64,000 nt of DNA, taken from assembly GCA_020747015.1 (NCBI GenBank), contig JAGTJM010000015.1, positions 248,001-312,000 on the forward strand, in the 5' to 3' direction. This stretch comes from Pyrenochaeta sp. MPI-SDFR-AT-0127 (lineage: Eukaryota > Ascomycota > Dothideomycetes > Pleosporales > Cucurbitariaceae). A program made the position numbers and the translations under genes. The notes below the pieces were generated by a model that was not told where the DNA came from, searched no databases, and saw only the letters and a list, made by a program, of their open reading frames with translations. Positions within the stretch are counted from its first letter, which is position 1, and each line of letters begins with the position of its first letter. Of this stretch, positions 33,036 to 43,797 are shown one piece after another.

Positions 33036-33493
33036 AATGGCACGGCGGAGCGCTGGAGGAAAGACAGCTAGCCACAGGCCATAGAGGGGGTATCAGGCGT
33101 GGGTGGGGCGTGGCCGGCTGTTTGGCGTGAATGTCGCGAAACAGCATCGCGGTCTTCATAGAAAGTCGCGGCGCATGGGACAACTGCACCAGCCACTGTG
33201 GCTGTGATCGGCAATAGTGCTCCAAACTCCGCTGTCTATTCACCCGCATTCGCAATAAACTGACTCACCCCGCTGCAAGCAGCAATCCCGACCACTCCGC
33301 TTCTACGCGCTCGCCGCTTCAGCCGCCTTTCTTTCTGAAATCTACCATTCTCGCATTGGCCTTCCAGGCGCATACAGTCGGGCGCAGTACAAAATATAAA
33401 TTTCTCCTGCACCGTGGCCAGGAACGTACCACAAAAAAACACATAAAATCAAGTGGGCACAACGAACAATAGCAGAGTAACGAGCCCCTCAGA
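33036..33493. promoter_or_regulatory. Bidirectional promoter between NUP192 and trpC
   Basis: 458 bp shared by the two divergent starts. It contains a perfect TGACTCA (listed separately). No clear TATA box seen. Confidence 0.5.
33261..33267 (+). promoter_or_regulatory. TGACTCA: binding site of the Gcn4/CpcA/CPC1 type
   Basis: Perfect 7-bp consensus of the bZIP activator of general amino-acid control, 227 bp upstream of the trpC ATG. In Saccharomyces, Aspergillus and Neurospora, Trp-pathway genes are induced by this factor under amino-acid starvation. Site seen; control of trpC is inferred. Confidence 0.55.
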
Positions 33494-35960
33494 ATGCCTT
33501 CCTTGGAGCTCATCGATCATTCCCCCCGCCATCCCGACCCCTCTCCGCCGATATCCACCGCTTCGAATGTTATCTTGATTGACAATTATGATTCATTCAC
33601 CTGGAATGTGTATCAATACCTGGTATTTGAAGGCGCTATTGTAACAGTGTACCGGAACGACGAGATTAGCCTCGCAGAACTCGTTGCAAAGAACCCTACA
33701 CAATTGGTGGTGAGCCCTGGGCCAGGACACCCAGCAAGGGATGCTGGCATCAGTAATGAGGCGATCAAGCATTTCAGCGGCAAGATTCCAATTTTAGGAG
33801 TGTGTATGGGAGAGTAAGTCGAAGTGTTTCAAGTATAGAAGCCTCTTCGAGGGCAGATGGCCATCATAGATCCTGTCTCTCTTTCTCATCGCTACATACC
33901 ACTCGGAGAGAAGTCAACTATGCACAGAGTCCACAAAGTCCAAGTGCTAACTGACACACAGGCAATGTATCTTCTATAGCTATGGTGGTACCGTGGATGT
34001 CACAGGCCAGGTCCTACACGGGAAAACCTCACCTCTTAAGCACGATGGCAAGGGAGTTTTCGCGGGCATTCCTCAACAGATACCTGTGACAAGATACCAT
34101 TCGCTCGCTGGCACCCATGGAACGCTTCCGGACTGCCTCGAGGTCACGGCCACGATCCCTGCCAACGAAGATGCCGACATAAAGGAAGTTATTATGGGAG
34201 TTCGTCACAAGGAATATGTCATAGAAGGCGTACAATTCCACCCGGAGAGCATCTTGACTGAAGACGGCAGAGTGATGATGAAGAATTTCTTGCGAATGCA
34301 GGGAGGTACATGGGCAGAAAATGAGAGGTTGGCGAAAGAAACACACGCCGAAGCTCTTGGAGTTGCGACCAATGGAACGACAGACAATGTTAAGAAGGAC
34401 AAGCAGACGTCTATCCTGGAAAAGATCTACGATCATCGCAAAGCAGCCGTCGCCGAGCAAAAACAGATACCATCACAACGGCCGAGTGATCTGCAAGCAT
34501 CCTACGATCTTAATTTGGCGCCTCCGCAGATAAACTTCCCCAATCGTCTCAGACAATCGCCCTATCGACTGTCTCTCATGGCCGAGATCAAACGTGCATC
34601 GCCATCTAAAGGAATAATCTCCCTATCTGCTTGTGCACCAGCTCAGGCGAGGAAGTACGCAAAAGCTGGAGCAAGTACCATCTCAGTATTAACAGAGCCG
34701 GAGTGGTTCAAGGGAAGCATCGATGATCTAAGAGCTGTTCGACAGAGCCTCGAGGGTATGCCAAATCGCCCAGCCGTTTTGAGGAAAGAGTTCATCTTCG
34801 ACGAGTATCAGATCCTGGAAGCCCGGCTTGCGGGTGCCGATACTGTACTCCTGATAGTCAAGATGTTAGATGAGGCTGTCTTGCAGAAACTCTACAAGTA
34901 CTCGCAATCGTTGGGTATGGAGCCTCTAGTCGAGGTCCAAAACGTGGAGGAAACCGAGATAGCAGTAAAGCTAGGCGCTCAGGTCATTGGTGTGAACAAC
35001 CGAAATCTCACCAACTTCGAAGTCGATATGGAGACGACTAACCGTTTGATCAATATGGTACCAAAAGAGACTATTCTTTGTGCTTTGAGCGGTATTGCTG
35101 GGCCTAAGGACGTCGAACCCTACATCAAGAGTGGCGTAGGTGCGGTCCTCGTAGGTGAAGCTCTCATGCGAGCTTCCGATACAGCGCAATTCATTGCGGA
35201 GCTTTTGGGTGGCGCATCGACCAATGTTACATTAGGGTCCTCGACACCATTGGTCAAGATTTGCGGAACGCGCAGCGCTGAGGCTGCAAAGAGTGCCGTA
35301 GAGGCCGGCGCAGACTTGATCGGCATGATTCTAGCCACTGGAACACCTCGAACAGTTTCAACAGACACAGCCTTGGCAATCTCAGAAGTTGTCCACAGTT
35401 CGAAGAAGCCACAGGCATCAGGATCAGCGCTGCTCGCCAGTTCAAAGTCTGCCTCTGACTACTTCGAACATGGTTCTACCCACCTTGTCTCGCGCGATGA
35501 TCGCGCGCTACTGGTTGGTGTCTTTCGCAATCAATCACTAGAGTATGTACTCGAGCAACAACGGCTCCTCAAATTAGATGTCGTGCAATTCCATGGGAAA
35601 GAGCCTATCGAGTGGGCGAAATTGGTTCCCGTCCCAGTTCTCAAAGCATTCAATCCCCACGATCTTGGTATTGGACTGAGAGGGTATCATGCTTTGCCGC
35701 TTTTGGATGCCGGATCAGGAGGTTCCGGTCAACAGCTTGATCTATCAGACGTTAAGAAGGTTCTTGCGAATGATGATGGTATAAAGATTTCATTAGCTGG
35801 AGGGCTCAACCCTGACAACGTGCGAGACGTACTAGCTGCTCTTGAGCAGTATCGCGACCGCGTAAAGTGTGTAGATGTCAGCAGTGGTGTAGAGGATCAG
35901 GGCCAACAAAGCGTGGATAAAATCATCCGCTTTGTGAAGGCGGCCAAGGGCCAGGAATAG
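33494..35960 (+). CDS. trpC: TrpC trifunctional enzyme: anthranilate synthase glutaminase / indole-3-glycerol-phosphate synthase / PRA isomerase
   Basis: Exons 33494..33813 and 33962..35960 give 772 residues, close to Neurospora trp-1. The domain order is as in all filamentous ascomycetes. Residues about 25-225 are a class I glutamine amidotransferase with nucleophile Cys104 (GVCMGEQC) and the His-Glu pair in QFHPES (His200, Glu202). About 255-515 is IGP synthase, a TIM barrel with [13 protein letters not shown] and VLRKEF. About 530-772 is phosphoribosyl-anthranilate isomerase (LVKICGTR at its start, VVQFHG, and the phosphate site [10 protein letters not shown]). With a separate TrpE subunit it makes anthranilate, then carries out two later steps of tryptophan synthesis. 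The 148-bp intron is longer than most others here and falls right at the amidotransferase nucleophile motif. Confidence 0.96.
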
Positions 35961-36390
35961 GTATATACCGATTTTGGGCAAGCTGATCCGCAGCAATTTA
36001 TGGTTGACTCTTATTCAAACCCTACTTCTGTGCCTCAATGTCTCACATCATTTTTCTAAATCCTCCATTTCATTTAACATTTGACATCTTCCTCGAAAAT
36101 TTGGTCAATTTCCCTGCCACAGTATAGTGGACAGTTCGGTAGCAACCATGCAGCCACACTCTCACCTCATGGAGTTAGCCGCACGGTCTCGACAAAGGCT
36201 ATCTCACTTCAATCAGTGTCTCTACTGACAAGTAATATCGTATACTGAACCTGTGCAACTCACGCTAACATAAATACCGAGAGTATCCAAATTCTACACT
36301 TGTGGACCTCAACTTCTCAACTTCTGCTTCTACAACAACACACATCTTCAGCCCTGAAGTCAGCAGGCGAGAAAGCTCCGAATTATATTG
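35961..36390. other. Intergenic
   Basis: 430 bp: 3' flank of trpC and promoter of the BRCT gene. No motif I can support. Confidence 0.5.
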
Positions 36391-38238
36391 ATGGCCGTCC
36401 TCGATAAGCTCGTCATTGCTGTAACCGGCTCACTACCTCATGAACCCGCTCAGATCAAGAAGTGGGCTGTACTCAACGGTGGGAAATGGTCCCCAGAACT
36501 CAGGAAGGATGTAACACACCTTATTGCCAGCAAAGACGCCTACGAAAAGAACACGCATGCTATTCAGCAAGCGAGTAAAACGGGTGCATGGATTGTTAGT
36601 TTTGACTGGTTTGAGGATTCGTTGCACTGCAAGCGCAAATTGAGTGAGAGAAAGTACACGTGGGAGTTCTTGAGGAAGCAGAGGAGAAGGCAAAAACAGC
36701 TGAAGCGGCTAGGTACAGTGGCCGACGGTAAGAGGTTCAGAGAAGGGTGTGAGAAAGCGAGAGGACTTACGGGTTCAGGTACGTCTAATGATACCGTTAC
36801 ACGCAAGCCCAGAAAACCTACCGGCTTCTTCTTCAAGGCTGAGAGTATCTCTGATACTCCATTCGTCTCGGCTACTGAGGCTTTGAAGCGCAAATGGGCT
36901 GAACGGGGGCTTGATCAGGAGGCAGATTTTCGAGTTGCTGAGGGTCAGGCTCAAAATCCGATTGAGATTGAAGATGATTCTCCAACCCAAACTCTACCAT
37001 CCGCCTCGCCAGCAACAATTCTAGCCAAATCTCCTACCAAGGGGACAAAGCCATCTTCGTCTTTCTTGAAAAATACAGTCACACCCTCCACCGCAATTCC
37101 TGAACCAGAAGCTAAGACTCCCCACTTCAAAGATATATACCATTACTACCTCGACTCCACCGGCTTCGAATATAAGATTGTGCTTGTACGGAGCGACTTC
37201 TCGATCAACAGCTATGCACGCTACCATATCGGTCTACTGGAAAGTCATACCAAGCCGCATACATATTGCACAATTTTCCAGTATACTCCGCCAGTAAAGA
37301 AGGCCCCAGAGTCGAGTAGCGGTATTCTTGGTGTTTCGTCATCAAGATTGAAGAACCCATTGCTGGATTTTCTCAACAATAACAAAGGCAAAGCGGAACT
37401 ACAGCACTATTCTACCAAGCGCCGTAACAATGTTCAACAGACTTCACGTCCAGAAGTCAAACCCTCGGTCCCCCAGACCTCAATTACACCGCCTCAATCC
37501 TCATCCACTATCATTCAAAATGTCCATGGATTTGAAAGCGAGCATTCTGAGAATGCTGAAGCTGCCCGTCTTACCCTCCTCGCTACCAATCCTGTAGCCT
37601 CCCAAGATTTTCCCTACAAAGCGTTTGTCTGCCCGATGAACAGTTCCTTCGCGCCCGCTTGGCGTGCTTTCCGGCATGTCTTTCGCGACCTTACCCTCCT
37701 TTCCTGGGAGGAGCGTTTCGATGCCAATAATTTGGTACAGAGATCCCGAGCACAACAGCTAGGTATCGAGCCATACATGTACGCGAAGCCTGCGAAAGGT
37801 TTGCCTATGGGCCTTCTCCCCCAAGAAGACGGGTTGTTTCAAGGTTCGAAGGATGGACTTGAGATTCGGGGCGATAGTGACGACGGATATGTACGGAACT
37901 CCTTCAACCTCCCCAGCATCTCGTACCCGTTGACCAAGCACGGATCTATTGGGAGTTATATCCATAGGAAGGAAGATGAGCGCAGGAGGGAAGAGGAAGA
38001 GAAGAGAAGGATGACAGAAGCTGAGGAGATGGAGCGCAAGAAAATCGCTGGGGTTCAAAAGAAGAAACCGAACTACAATAAGCCGATGTACAACGGCGTA
38101 ACTGGAAGGCCGCAGACAGATGCTTACGATCAGTACAATAGGAGCGTCCCAGTAGGTAGCGGGAGGCCGGGTGGTTCTGCGTTTGCAAGTCTGATAACGA
38201 AGCGCAAACCGTGGGCACCAGAGACGTATGATGGATAG
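36391..38238 (+). CDS. BRCT-domain protein, fungal-specific
   Basis: Single exon, 615 residues from the ATG at 36391. An N-terminal BRCT domain (about 4-90) shows LVIAVTGSLPH, GGKWSPEL, VTHLIASKD and the conserved Trp of WIVSFDWFEDSL. It is followed by a basic stretch (KQRRRQKQLKR) and a linker with IEIEDDSP (about 190-197), an acidic hydrophobic patch similar to SUMO-interacting motifs. A second folded region (about 246-305, YHYYLDSTGFEYKIVLVRSDF) loosely resembles a WGR domain. The C-terminus has a Glu/Arg helix (about 525-560) and a Gly/Tyr-rich tail. BRCT domains bind phosphopeptides, mostly in DNA-damage and chromatin signalling. The exact ortholog is not recognised. Confidence 0.75.
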   Translation: MAVLDKLVIAVTGSLPHEPAQIKKWAVLNGGKWSPELRKDVTHLIASKDAYEKNTHAIQQASKTGAWIVSFDWFEDSLHCKRKLSERKYTWEFLRKQRRRQKQLKRLGTVADGKRFREGCEKARGLTGSGTSNDTVTRKPRKPTGFFFKAESISDTPFVSATEALKRKWAERGLDQEADFRVAEGQAQNPIEIEDDSPTQTLPSASPATILAKSPTKGTKPSSSFLKNTVTPSTAIPEPEAKTPHFKDIYHYYLDSTGFEYKIVLVRSDFSINSYARYHIGLLESHTKPHTYCTIFQYTPPVKKAPESSSGILGVSSSRLKNPLLDFLNNNKGKAELQHYSTKRRNNVQQTSRPEVKPSVPQTSITPPQSSSTIIQNVHGFESEHSENAEAARLTLLATNPVASQDFPYKAFVCPMNSSFAPAWRAFRHVFRDLTLLSWEERFDANNLVQRSRAQQLGIEPYMYAKPAKGLPMGLLPQEDGLFQGSKDGLEIRGDSDDGYVRNSFNLPSISYPLTKHGSIGSYIHRKEDERRREEEEKRRMTEAEEMERKKIAGVQKKKPNYNKPMYNGVTGRPQTDAYDQYNRSVPVGSGRPGGSAFASLITKRKPWAPETYDG

Positions 38239-39338
38239 ACACTTGATTAATGGTTAAAGCTAGGTTTTATTGCGATGACAAGTTTGATCTAATGGGTTTA
38301 CGTCGTCATGTGGGACAGCCCCATAGCTTTTTGGAGTCTACACGGCTCAGCTTTTGCCATAGTCAGACTGGTAGCGTAGTGGTTGGAAGAAAGGATACTC
38401 TTTAATTTCCACTGGCATCATTGGATGAATATGGACTCTTATTCTTCGAAAACACCATGATATTCTTGATATGCTCAAGCATTTAGTCTTAATGAACACA
38501 TTCTAATTTCTTCTCAGCTTGTCGGTGGAGTGTTAGGTATACTTGTAAACAGATGTAATACACAATTCATATGTTACAAGAAGCCGCAGCGCGTACACTG
38601 CCTTCAGAACTAGCAATCGGTTACTTTCCAGTCGTGAAAATGATAATTTTAATTCATTGCAATGCATCCTATAGTAAAAATATCTTATCTGGTTATAATT
38701 TCCTAGATATATTGCCCAACAATCAGGCTACAGCCCCGATAGGACACGGTCTGCCAAATAGTGTTATAACATATCAACAGCCCTAGCACAGCCCATATTA
38801 CACGATAATACTCCATAATGAACAATAGAAAATTCCCTCCAGGTTACGTGCATCACGAGTTCACTTCACCTTGCTAGTGACCGCGACCTGGGCATGCATC
38901 CTATTGTCTTCAAGCCCCTGTATCCATCTGCGCAGAAAATCCTATACAATGGCCTTTTTGAGTTTTTCAAGAGATTAGGTTTAAGTGCAGGAGGGCCCGA
39001 CAATGATGGTTCATGATCTAGCCGTTCGCGTCCAAAACATCCCCTAGTTCATTCGCACGACAAGCTTCAAACAAGCCTTTCGAGACTTGCATCATATCTA
39101 CATGCCCTGGGTCAACCAGTGACAAAAGCTCTACCTGGGCGTCTTATTCCCGCACCAATGTAGTCGACAATCGTCTCTGACAGTGGTAAGAGTGCAAGTG
39201 GGCTACGATTAGTTAGCAATGTTAGTACGTGTACCAAGTAGGTCTAGTACCAGGAAACAGTACGACTAATATAAAACTAACTTATAGAGAAGAATTTTAC
39301 ATTTATCCTGCTTGCCCATCAATTATTTTCGGCTACTA
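38239..39338. other. Long AT-rich intergenic region between convergent genes
   Basis: 1,100 bp between the BRCT gene stop (+) and the NLR stop (-). The section 38400-38850 is visibly AT-rich. I see no transposon end or coding sequence. It marks the left edge of a lower-density pocket around the NLR. Confidence 0.5.
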
Positions 39339-42300
39339 TTATCCCACTCTATGCTTCCTAGCAGCTTCGTAGTGTTCAAGGCATGCGCGGGTAGTAGGAT
39401 GCTCTGCACCAAGAACCTTCACGAATCCATCATACGCTTGTTGATACAGCTGAAGTGCAGCAGGGTAGCGCTGCTGTTGATGAAAGACGAAGGCTAAATG
39501 AGATATACTTGTGACGGTGTATCGGTGCTGCTCCCCAAGCGCCTTCTTATAACCTTGAAGCGCTCGTTGATGCATCGCTTCTGCCTCTTTATACTTGCCC
39601 TGCCTCTCTAACACTGACCCAAGGTTGTTAACGCTAGTGAGCGTTTCTGGATGCTCTGCCCCAAGTGCCTTCTCTCGTCCTTGCAGCGCTCGTTGATGCA
39701 TCGCTTCTGCCTCTTTATTCTTGCCCTGTCTCTCTAACACTGACCCAAGGTTATTAACGCTAGTGAGCGTGTGTGGATGCTCCGCCCCAAGTATCTTTTC
39801 TAATCCTTGCAGCGTTCGTTGATACATCACTTCTACCTCTTTATACTTGCCCTGTCTCTCTAACACTGACCCAAGGTTATTAACGCTAGTGAGCGTGTGT
39901 GGATGCTCCGCCCCAAGTATCTTTTCTAATCCTTGCAGCGCTCGTTGATGCATCGCTTCTGCTTCTTCATACTTGCCCTGCCTCTCTAGCACCAACCCAA
40001 GGTTGTTAACGCTAGTGAGCGTGTCTGAATGCTCTGCCCCAAGTATCTTTTCTAATCCTTGCAGCGCTCGTTGATGCATCGCTTCTGCCTCTTCATACTT
40101 GCCCTGCCTCTCTAACACTAACCCAAGTTTGCTAACGCTAATGAGCGTGTATGGATGCTCTGCCCCAAGTACCTTCTCTCCTCCTTGCAGCGCTCGTTGA
40201 TGCATCGCTTCTGCTTCTTCATACTTGCCCTGCCTCTCTAATACTGACCCAAGGTTGCTAACGCTAATGAGCGTGTCTGAATGCTCTGCCCCAAGTATCT
40301 TTTCTAATCCTTGCAGCGCTCGTTGATACATCGCTTCTGCCTCTTCATACTTGCCCTGCCTCTCTAACACTGACCCAAGGTAGCTAACGCTAGTGAGCGT
40401 TTCTGGATGCTCTTCCCCAAGTACCTTCTCCCTTACCGCTACTGCACTTCGGCACATGCTCTTCGCTGTCACGAAGTCACCCATCCAGAAGAGATACCAG
40501 GCCGTATTGGTTATAGTTGTGGCCCAACACAATTTCGCTTCCCACTCTTGTGAAACGTAGCTAAACATCTTTCTCGAGTGCGGTACGAGAATCCGACAAG
40601 TTGCCCATGTTTCAGGCTCTCCATTAGGAAACGAAGCTGCCATAATCTCTAGTGCTACCTTCTGCCATGCCTCAAGTTGACCGCGTACCTGCAGCCACAT
40701 CTTGGTCGCTAGCTGCACTAGGCTATGCATCTCAAGTAACTGATCTCCAGCCTGCAAATCTGGCTGCTTATCAACTTGCGCCTTGATCAAGGAGAAGCGG
40801 AATAGCGGGCCCACAGCTTCGTCGAACTGCAGTCGAGTCTTGCCGTTGTATAGCACAAACTCAGGTATACCTTGTCTATCAAACATAGTCATAAGCGAGA
40901 GCAGCTCTGCAGCCGTAGGCTTCGTCGTCTGGATCTGCTCAAACGATATCTGCCACGACGTGATGACTGCGCTTGTCACACTAGCGTCTCGCCGTATGTC
41001 TCTTGCTTCCTCGCTATTTAGGAGAGACGCTTGGTTCTCCTCGCTCTCCCGGAACAGCGCGAGGTATGTAGAGATATTCATCCTGGGCTCGTTCACAGCA
41101 ATATATGCAGCTGCATGCGTTACTGCAAGCGGAATACCTTCCAGAGCCTCAATGAGCATCCGTGCATCACCTTCAGCAGATTTATCCACCCACATCTTGG
41201 ATTTTAACAGCGCTAGTGCGTCTTGCTCGTCCATTGGATTGACTTGGATCACGTCGCACCTTGGTCCTACAAGGTTCACGGCGGCGATCAGATCCCGCGA
41301 AGTGACTAGTATCCAGCCGTTTGCTGCTTGGGGAAGAAAGCTCGCTAATGGCGCCGCTTCTCGAGCGGGCTCAGCGGAGGGAGAGGAGAAGACTCGATCA
41401 TCGTCAGCGTTGTCAACAATGATCAACCAGCGCCCGTTTCTCTCGTCGCTGAGCCAATCACGAACTAGGCGGAGGATGTCAGTCTGTGCATCGTTGCGAC
41501 CAGGCAGTTCGAGTCTAGCTGCAATATCTCTGTAGGCTTGCTCAAACCTAGCAGCGTTACTTGCGTGCACCCAAAACACCCACGTATGCGGTGCGGTCTC
41601 TCTAAGTCTATACGCATATTCGATAGCAATCTGTGACTTTCTAGAAACAACATTAGCAACACTCTGCACTACCTAGTATGCAGGACTACATACCCCACCC
41701 CTCCCAAGCCAACAAGCGCTACCCGGCTGTGGCTCGACGAAGCTGTTCGTTCGTTCTTCTCGACTATCTGCGTAAGGATGTCGTGTCGACCTACAAACGC
41801 ATTATCCCTTTTGAAAGGGACCATGATGGTTGGTGCGAGTTTGCGCTGCGCTCGTACTAGAAGCACGCCCTGTTAGCGGGACCAGGCACACTGACGGCTA
41901 GATAGACACAATATTGTATAGTGGTGCGCAGATAAGGGTAATGTTACTACGGTCTACCTACAAAAACGATCCGCAACCACACGTGGAGCATCTCGCTCGA
42001 ACTGTTGCAGCTTGTCCAGCGCGCTACTGTATCCTTGAGCATTCTTATTGTCAAACTTGACCATCATCGAGTGATCAAGGTGTAGAGGAATTTTGTCCTC
42101 TATAGAGTCTGGGAGCTGTAGAAGGGCTGAATCTGTGTCGACCGCTGTATAAAAATCACCTGCTCTCTTCCAGCGTTGGTTACCGCTGTCCTAGCACAAA
42201 TACGTTAGTAATCGGCGAGATGGTTTGAGACATCGCATCGTACAAATTCTAGGCGCCTAGTCTGCTCGGTCTCGTAGAAGCTCACCACTTTCCGATCTCG

Positions 42301-43392
42301 AATGAGGTTCTTGAAATCAGCCAGCTGAAATGTCAGCAGGTCAGACTTTGCTTGAATCTGCTTAAGTAGAACACTCCGTGGGTGATCGTTTTCTTTGCCT
42401 AGCATCTTCTGAATATCATCTAGTAGCAGCCCTCTGTGCGGTATTCCGAATAGCAGCATCCCGTATGTAGCTTTGTGGAGAGATGCTACCGTCGGATGGT
42501 CATCTTCGTCCGTCTGGACCGCCTTGACCAGACACTATGTGAGGCAATTTAGCGTCATAATTAGATTTATCGCAACAGACGACGTACATGAGCAAGTATA
42601 ATGCCACCAAAGCTATGCGCAACGAAGAAAAGCGGCCGCCGTCGTAACTAGAGCGTCGTGGTTGTTAACCGCACTGCTTGCGGTTTCCCTCGTTACGGAC
42701 CAGAGAACCTACCTCTTCGGTGTTTCTAACCTTCTTGAGCTCTTCTATCAGCTCCCGCCCATAGTCCATGATCGTGTCGATCCCATGGCTCGACAGCTTC
42801 GAGTTGTAGCCATAAATCATCGTACGGCAGCACGGTAAGTCTTTAGACAGAAAATCGCGCAGCCACATGCGCCCAAGGTTTCCCTTGCCTCTCCAGGACC
42901 CATATGCGTGTCCGTCGAGGCCGGTGATGGCGATTATGCTGAGGTCCGAGATGTTAGCAGCAGAAGGTGCCATATTAAGGAAGCCGGACCACGCCGAACC
43001 AACCGCTGGAAGGTTACCTACTCTGCTGTCACAGATACGCCCGGCTTCGGTGTGTATAGCTGGGTGAAGCCAAAGAAGTGCTGGTCGAAGTTGATATCTG
43101 TATCGCCCATCTCCATCTGCCATTCTTGCAGTGGGTTCGCTGTCAACTCTGATAGAAACACAGGCATCCCGCCCTGGAACTCCACCAGCGCGACTCTTTC
43201 CTGTTCGCATGCCTCTGCGCTGTTGTAGCAAGACGGCACAATGGCTATGTCAAGACGTAGCTGAGGCTTCTCCTCCTCCAACAAATTGTCACCGATGGCT
43301 GCTGCCAGCGTTGCTTTCAACTTGACATCGGGCAGCGAGGCTGAGAGACCGCGCACACGAAGAATAGGGCCTCTCCTACGGGCGGCCATCAT
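39339..43392 (-). CDS. NLR (NOD-like receptor): alpha/beta hydrolase - NB-ARC - TPR
   Basis: Seven exons (minus strand): 43022..43392, 42713..42938, 42588..42647, 42244..42534, 41962..42190, 41694..41856, 39339..41640. Six GT-AG introns of 53-105 bp keep one frame of 1,213 residues. The N-terminus is an alpha/beta-hydrolase-like effector domain with GLDGHAYGSW (130-139) and nucleophile elbow AHSFGG (Ser211). The NB-ARC/NACHT-type ATPase follows: P-loop GLGGVGKS (442-449, Lys448), Walker B LIIVDNADD (about 519-527), EGIPL (614-618) and an MHS at the MHD position (about 751). From about residue 820 come TPRs: seven near-identical 42-residue units plus one diverged. Fungal NLRs of this build act in non-self recognition or programmed cell death. 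No stop or frameshift disrupts it. Confidence 0.88.
39528..40409 (-). repeat. Seven tandem 126-bp units encoding kinesin-light-chain-type TPRs
   Basis: 882 bp = 7 x 126 bp inside the last NLR exon. Each unit encodes the pattern HPxTLTSVNNLGSVLERQGK followed by YEEAEAMHQRALQ, G, a variable residue, EK and xLGAE. Differences cluster at a few codons: residue 2-3 of the unit, the S/L in LGxVLE, K/E before EAEAM, and the residues after ALQG. An eighth, clearly diverged unit and a partial one lie between the array and the C-terminus. Confidence 0.9.
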
Positions 43393-43797
43393 GGCTCAGA
43401 CACTTGCTGTCAAGTTTAAACCCCCCAGAATGAGATGGTGGGACGACAGGACTACAGAGGCAGGGCGACAGCGGGTAGGAGCAGTGTGAGCTCCATTACG
43501 CAAAGGCTGAAAGTCGCAGCAGCCTATGGCTGGGTTGACAGGCAAGGCTGAGTGCGGGTCATTTGTTGTAAGCATGTCCCTACTGCAGGATACGACCACC
43601 ACCAGTCCTTGCTAGACCTAATTAGCGAGGAGAGCGGGGCATCCCGCTCGCACCGGTCTACCGTTACGCCTAGAAGCGTGGTTGGTTGCTAGCCGTGACT
43701 TTGGATCTAGGCTCTGGTTTAGGGTATACAGCTTCTCGCAATCTTCGCTGCAGCCTTCTTGATTTCCTAGAGCGAGGAATTCGCCCCTCTAGCTTCC
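43393..43797. promoter_or_regulatory. Short divergent promoter between the NLR and the two-TM protein gene
   Basis: 405 bp separate two divergent ATGs (43392 minus, 43798 plus). The shared upstream region could co-regulate both genes. No specific factor site supported. Confidence 0.4.

Noticed and set aside
39528..40409. Possible CRISPR array or satellite
   Set aside because: Units are 126 bp, have no spacers and keep a TPR-coding frame throughout.
40783..41535. 250-codon plus-strand open frame opposite the NLR
   Set aside because: It is antisense to the NB-ARC-coding exon, has a Ser-rich composition typical of shadow frames, and has no family motif.
42205..43392. Several separate small minus-strand genes
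   Set aside because: They join through GT-AG introns in one frame into the N-terminal hydrolase part of the NLR, with motifs restored at the joins.
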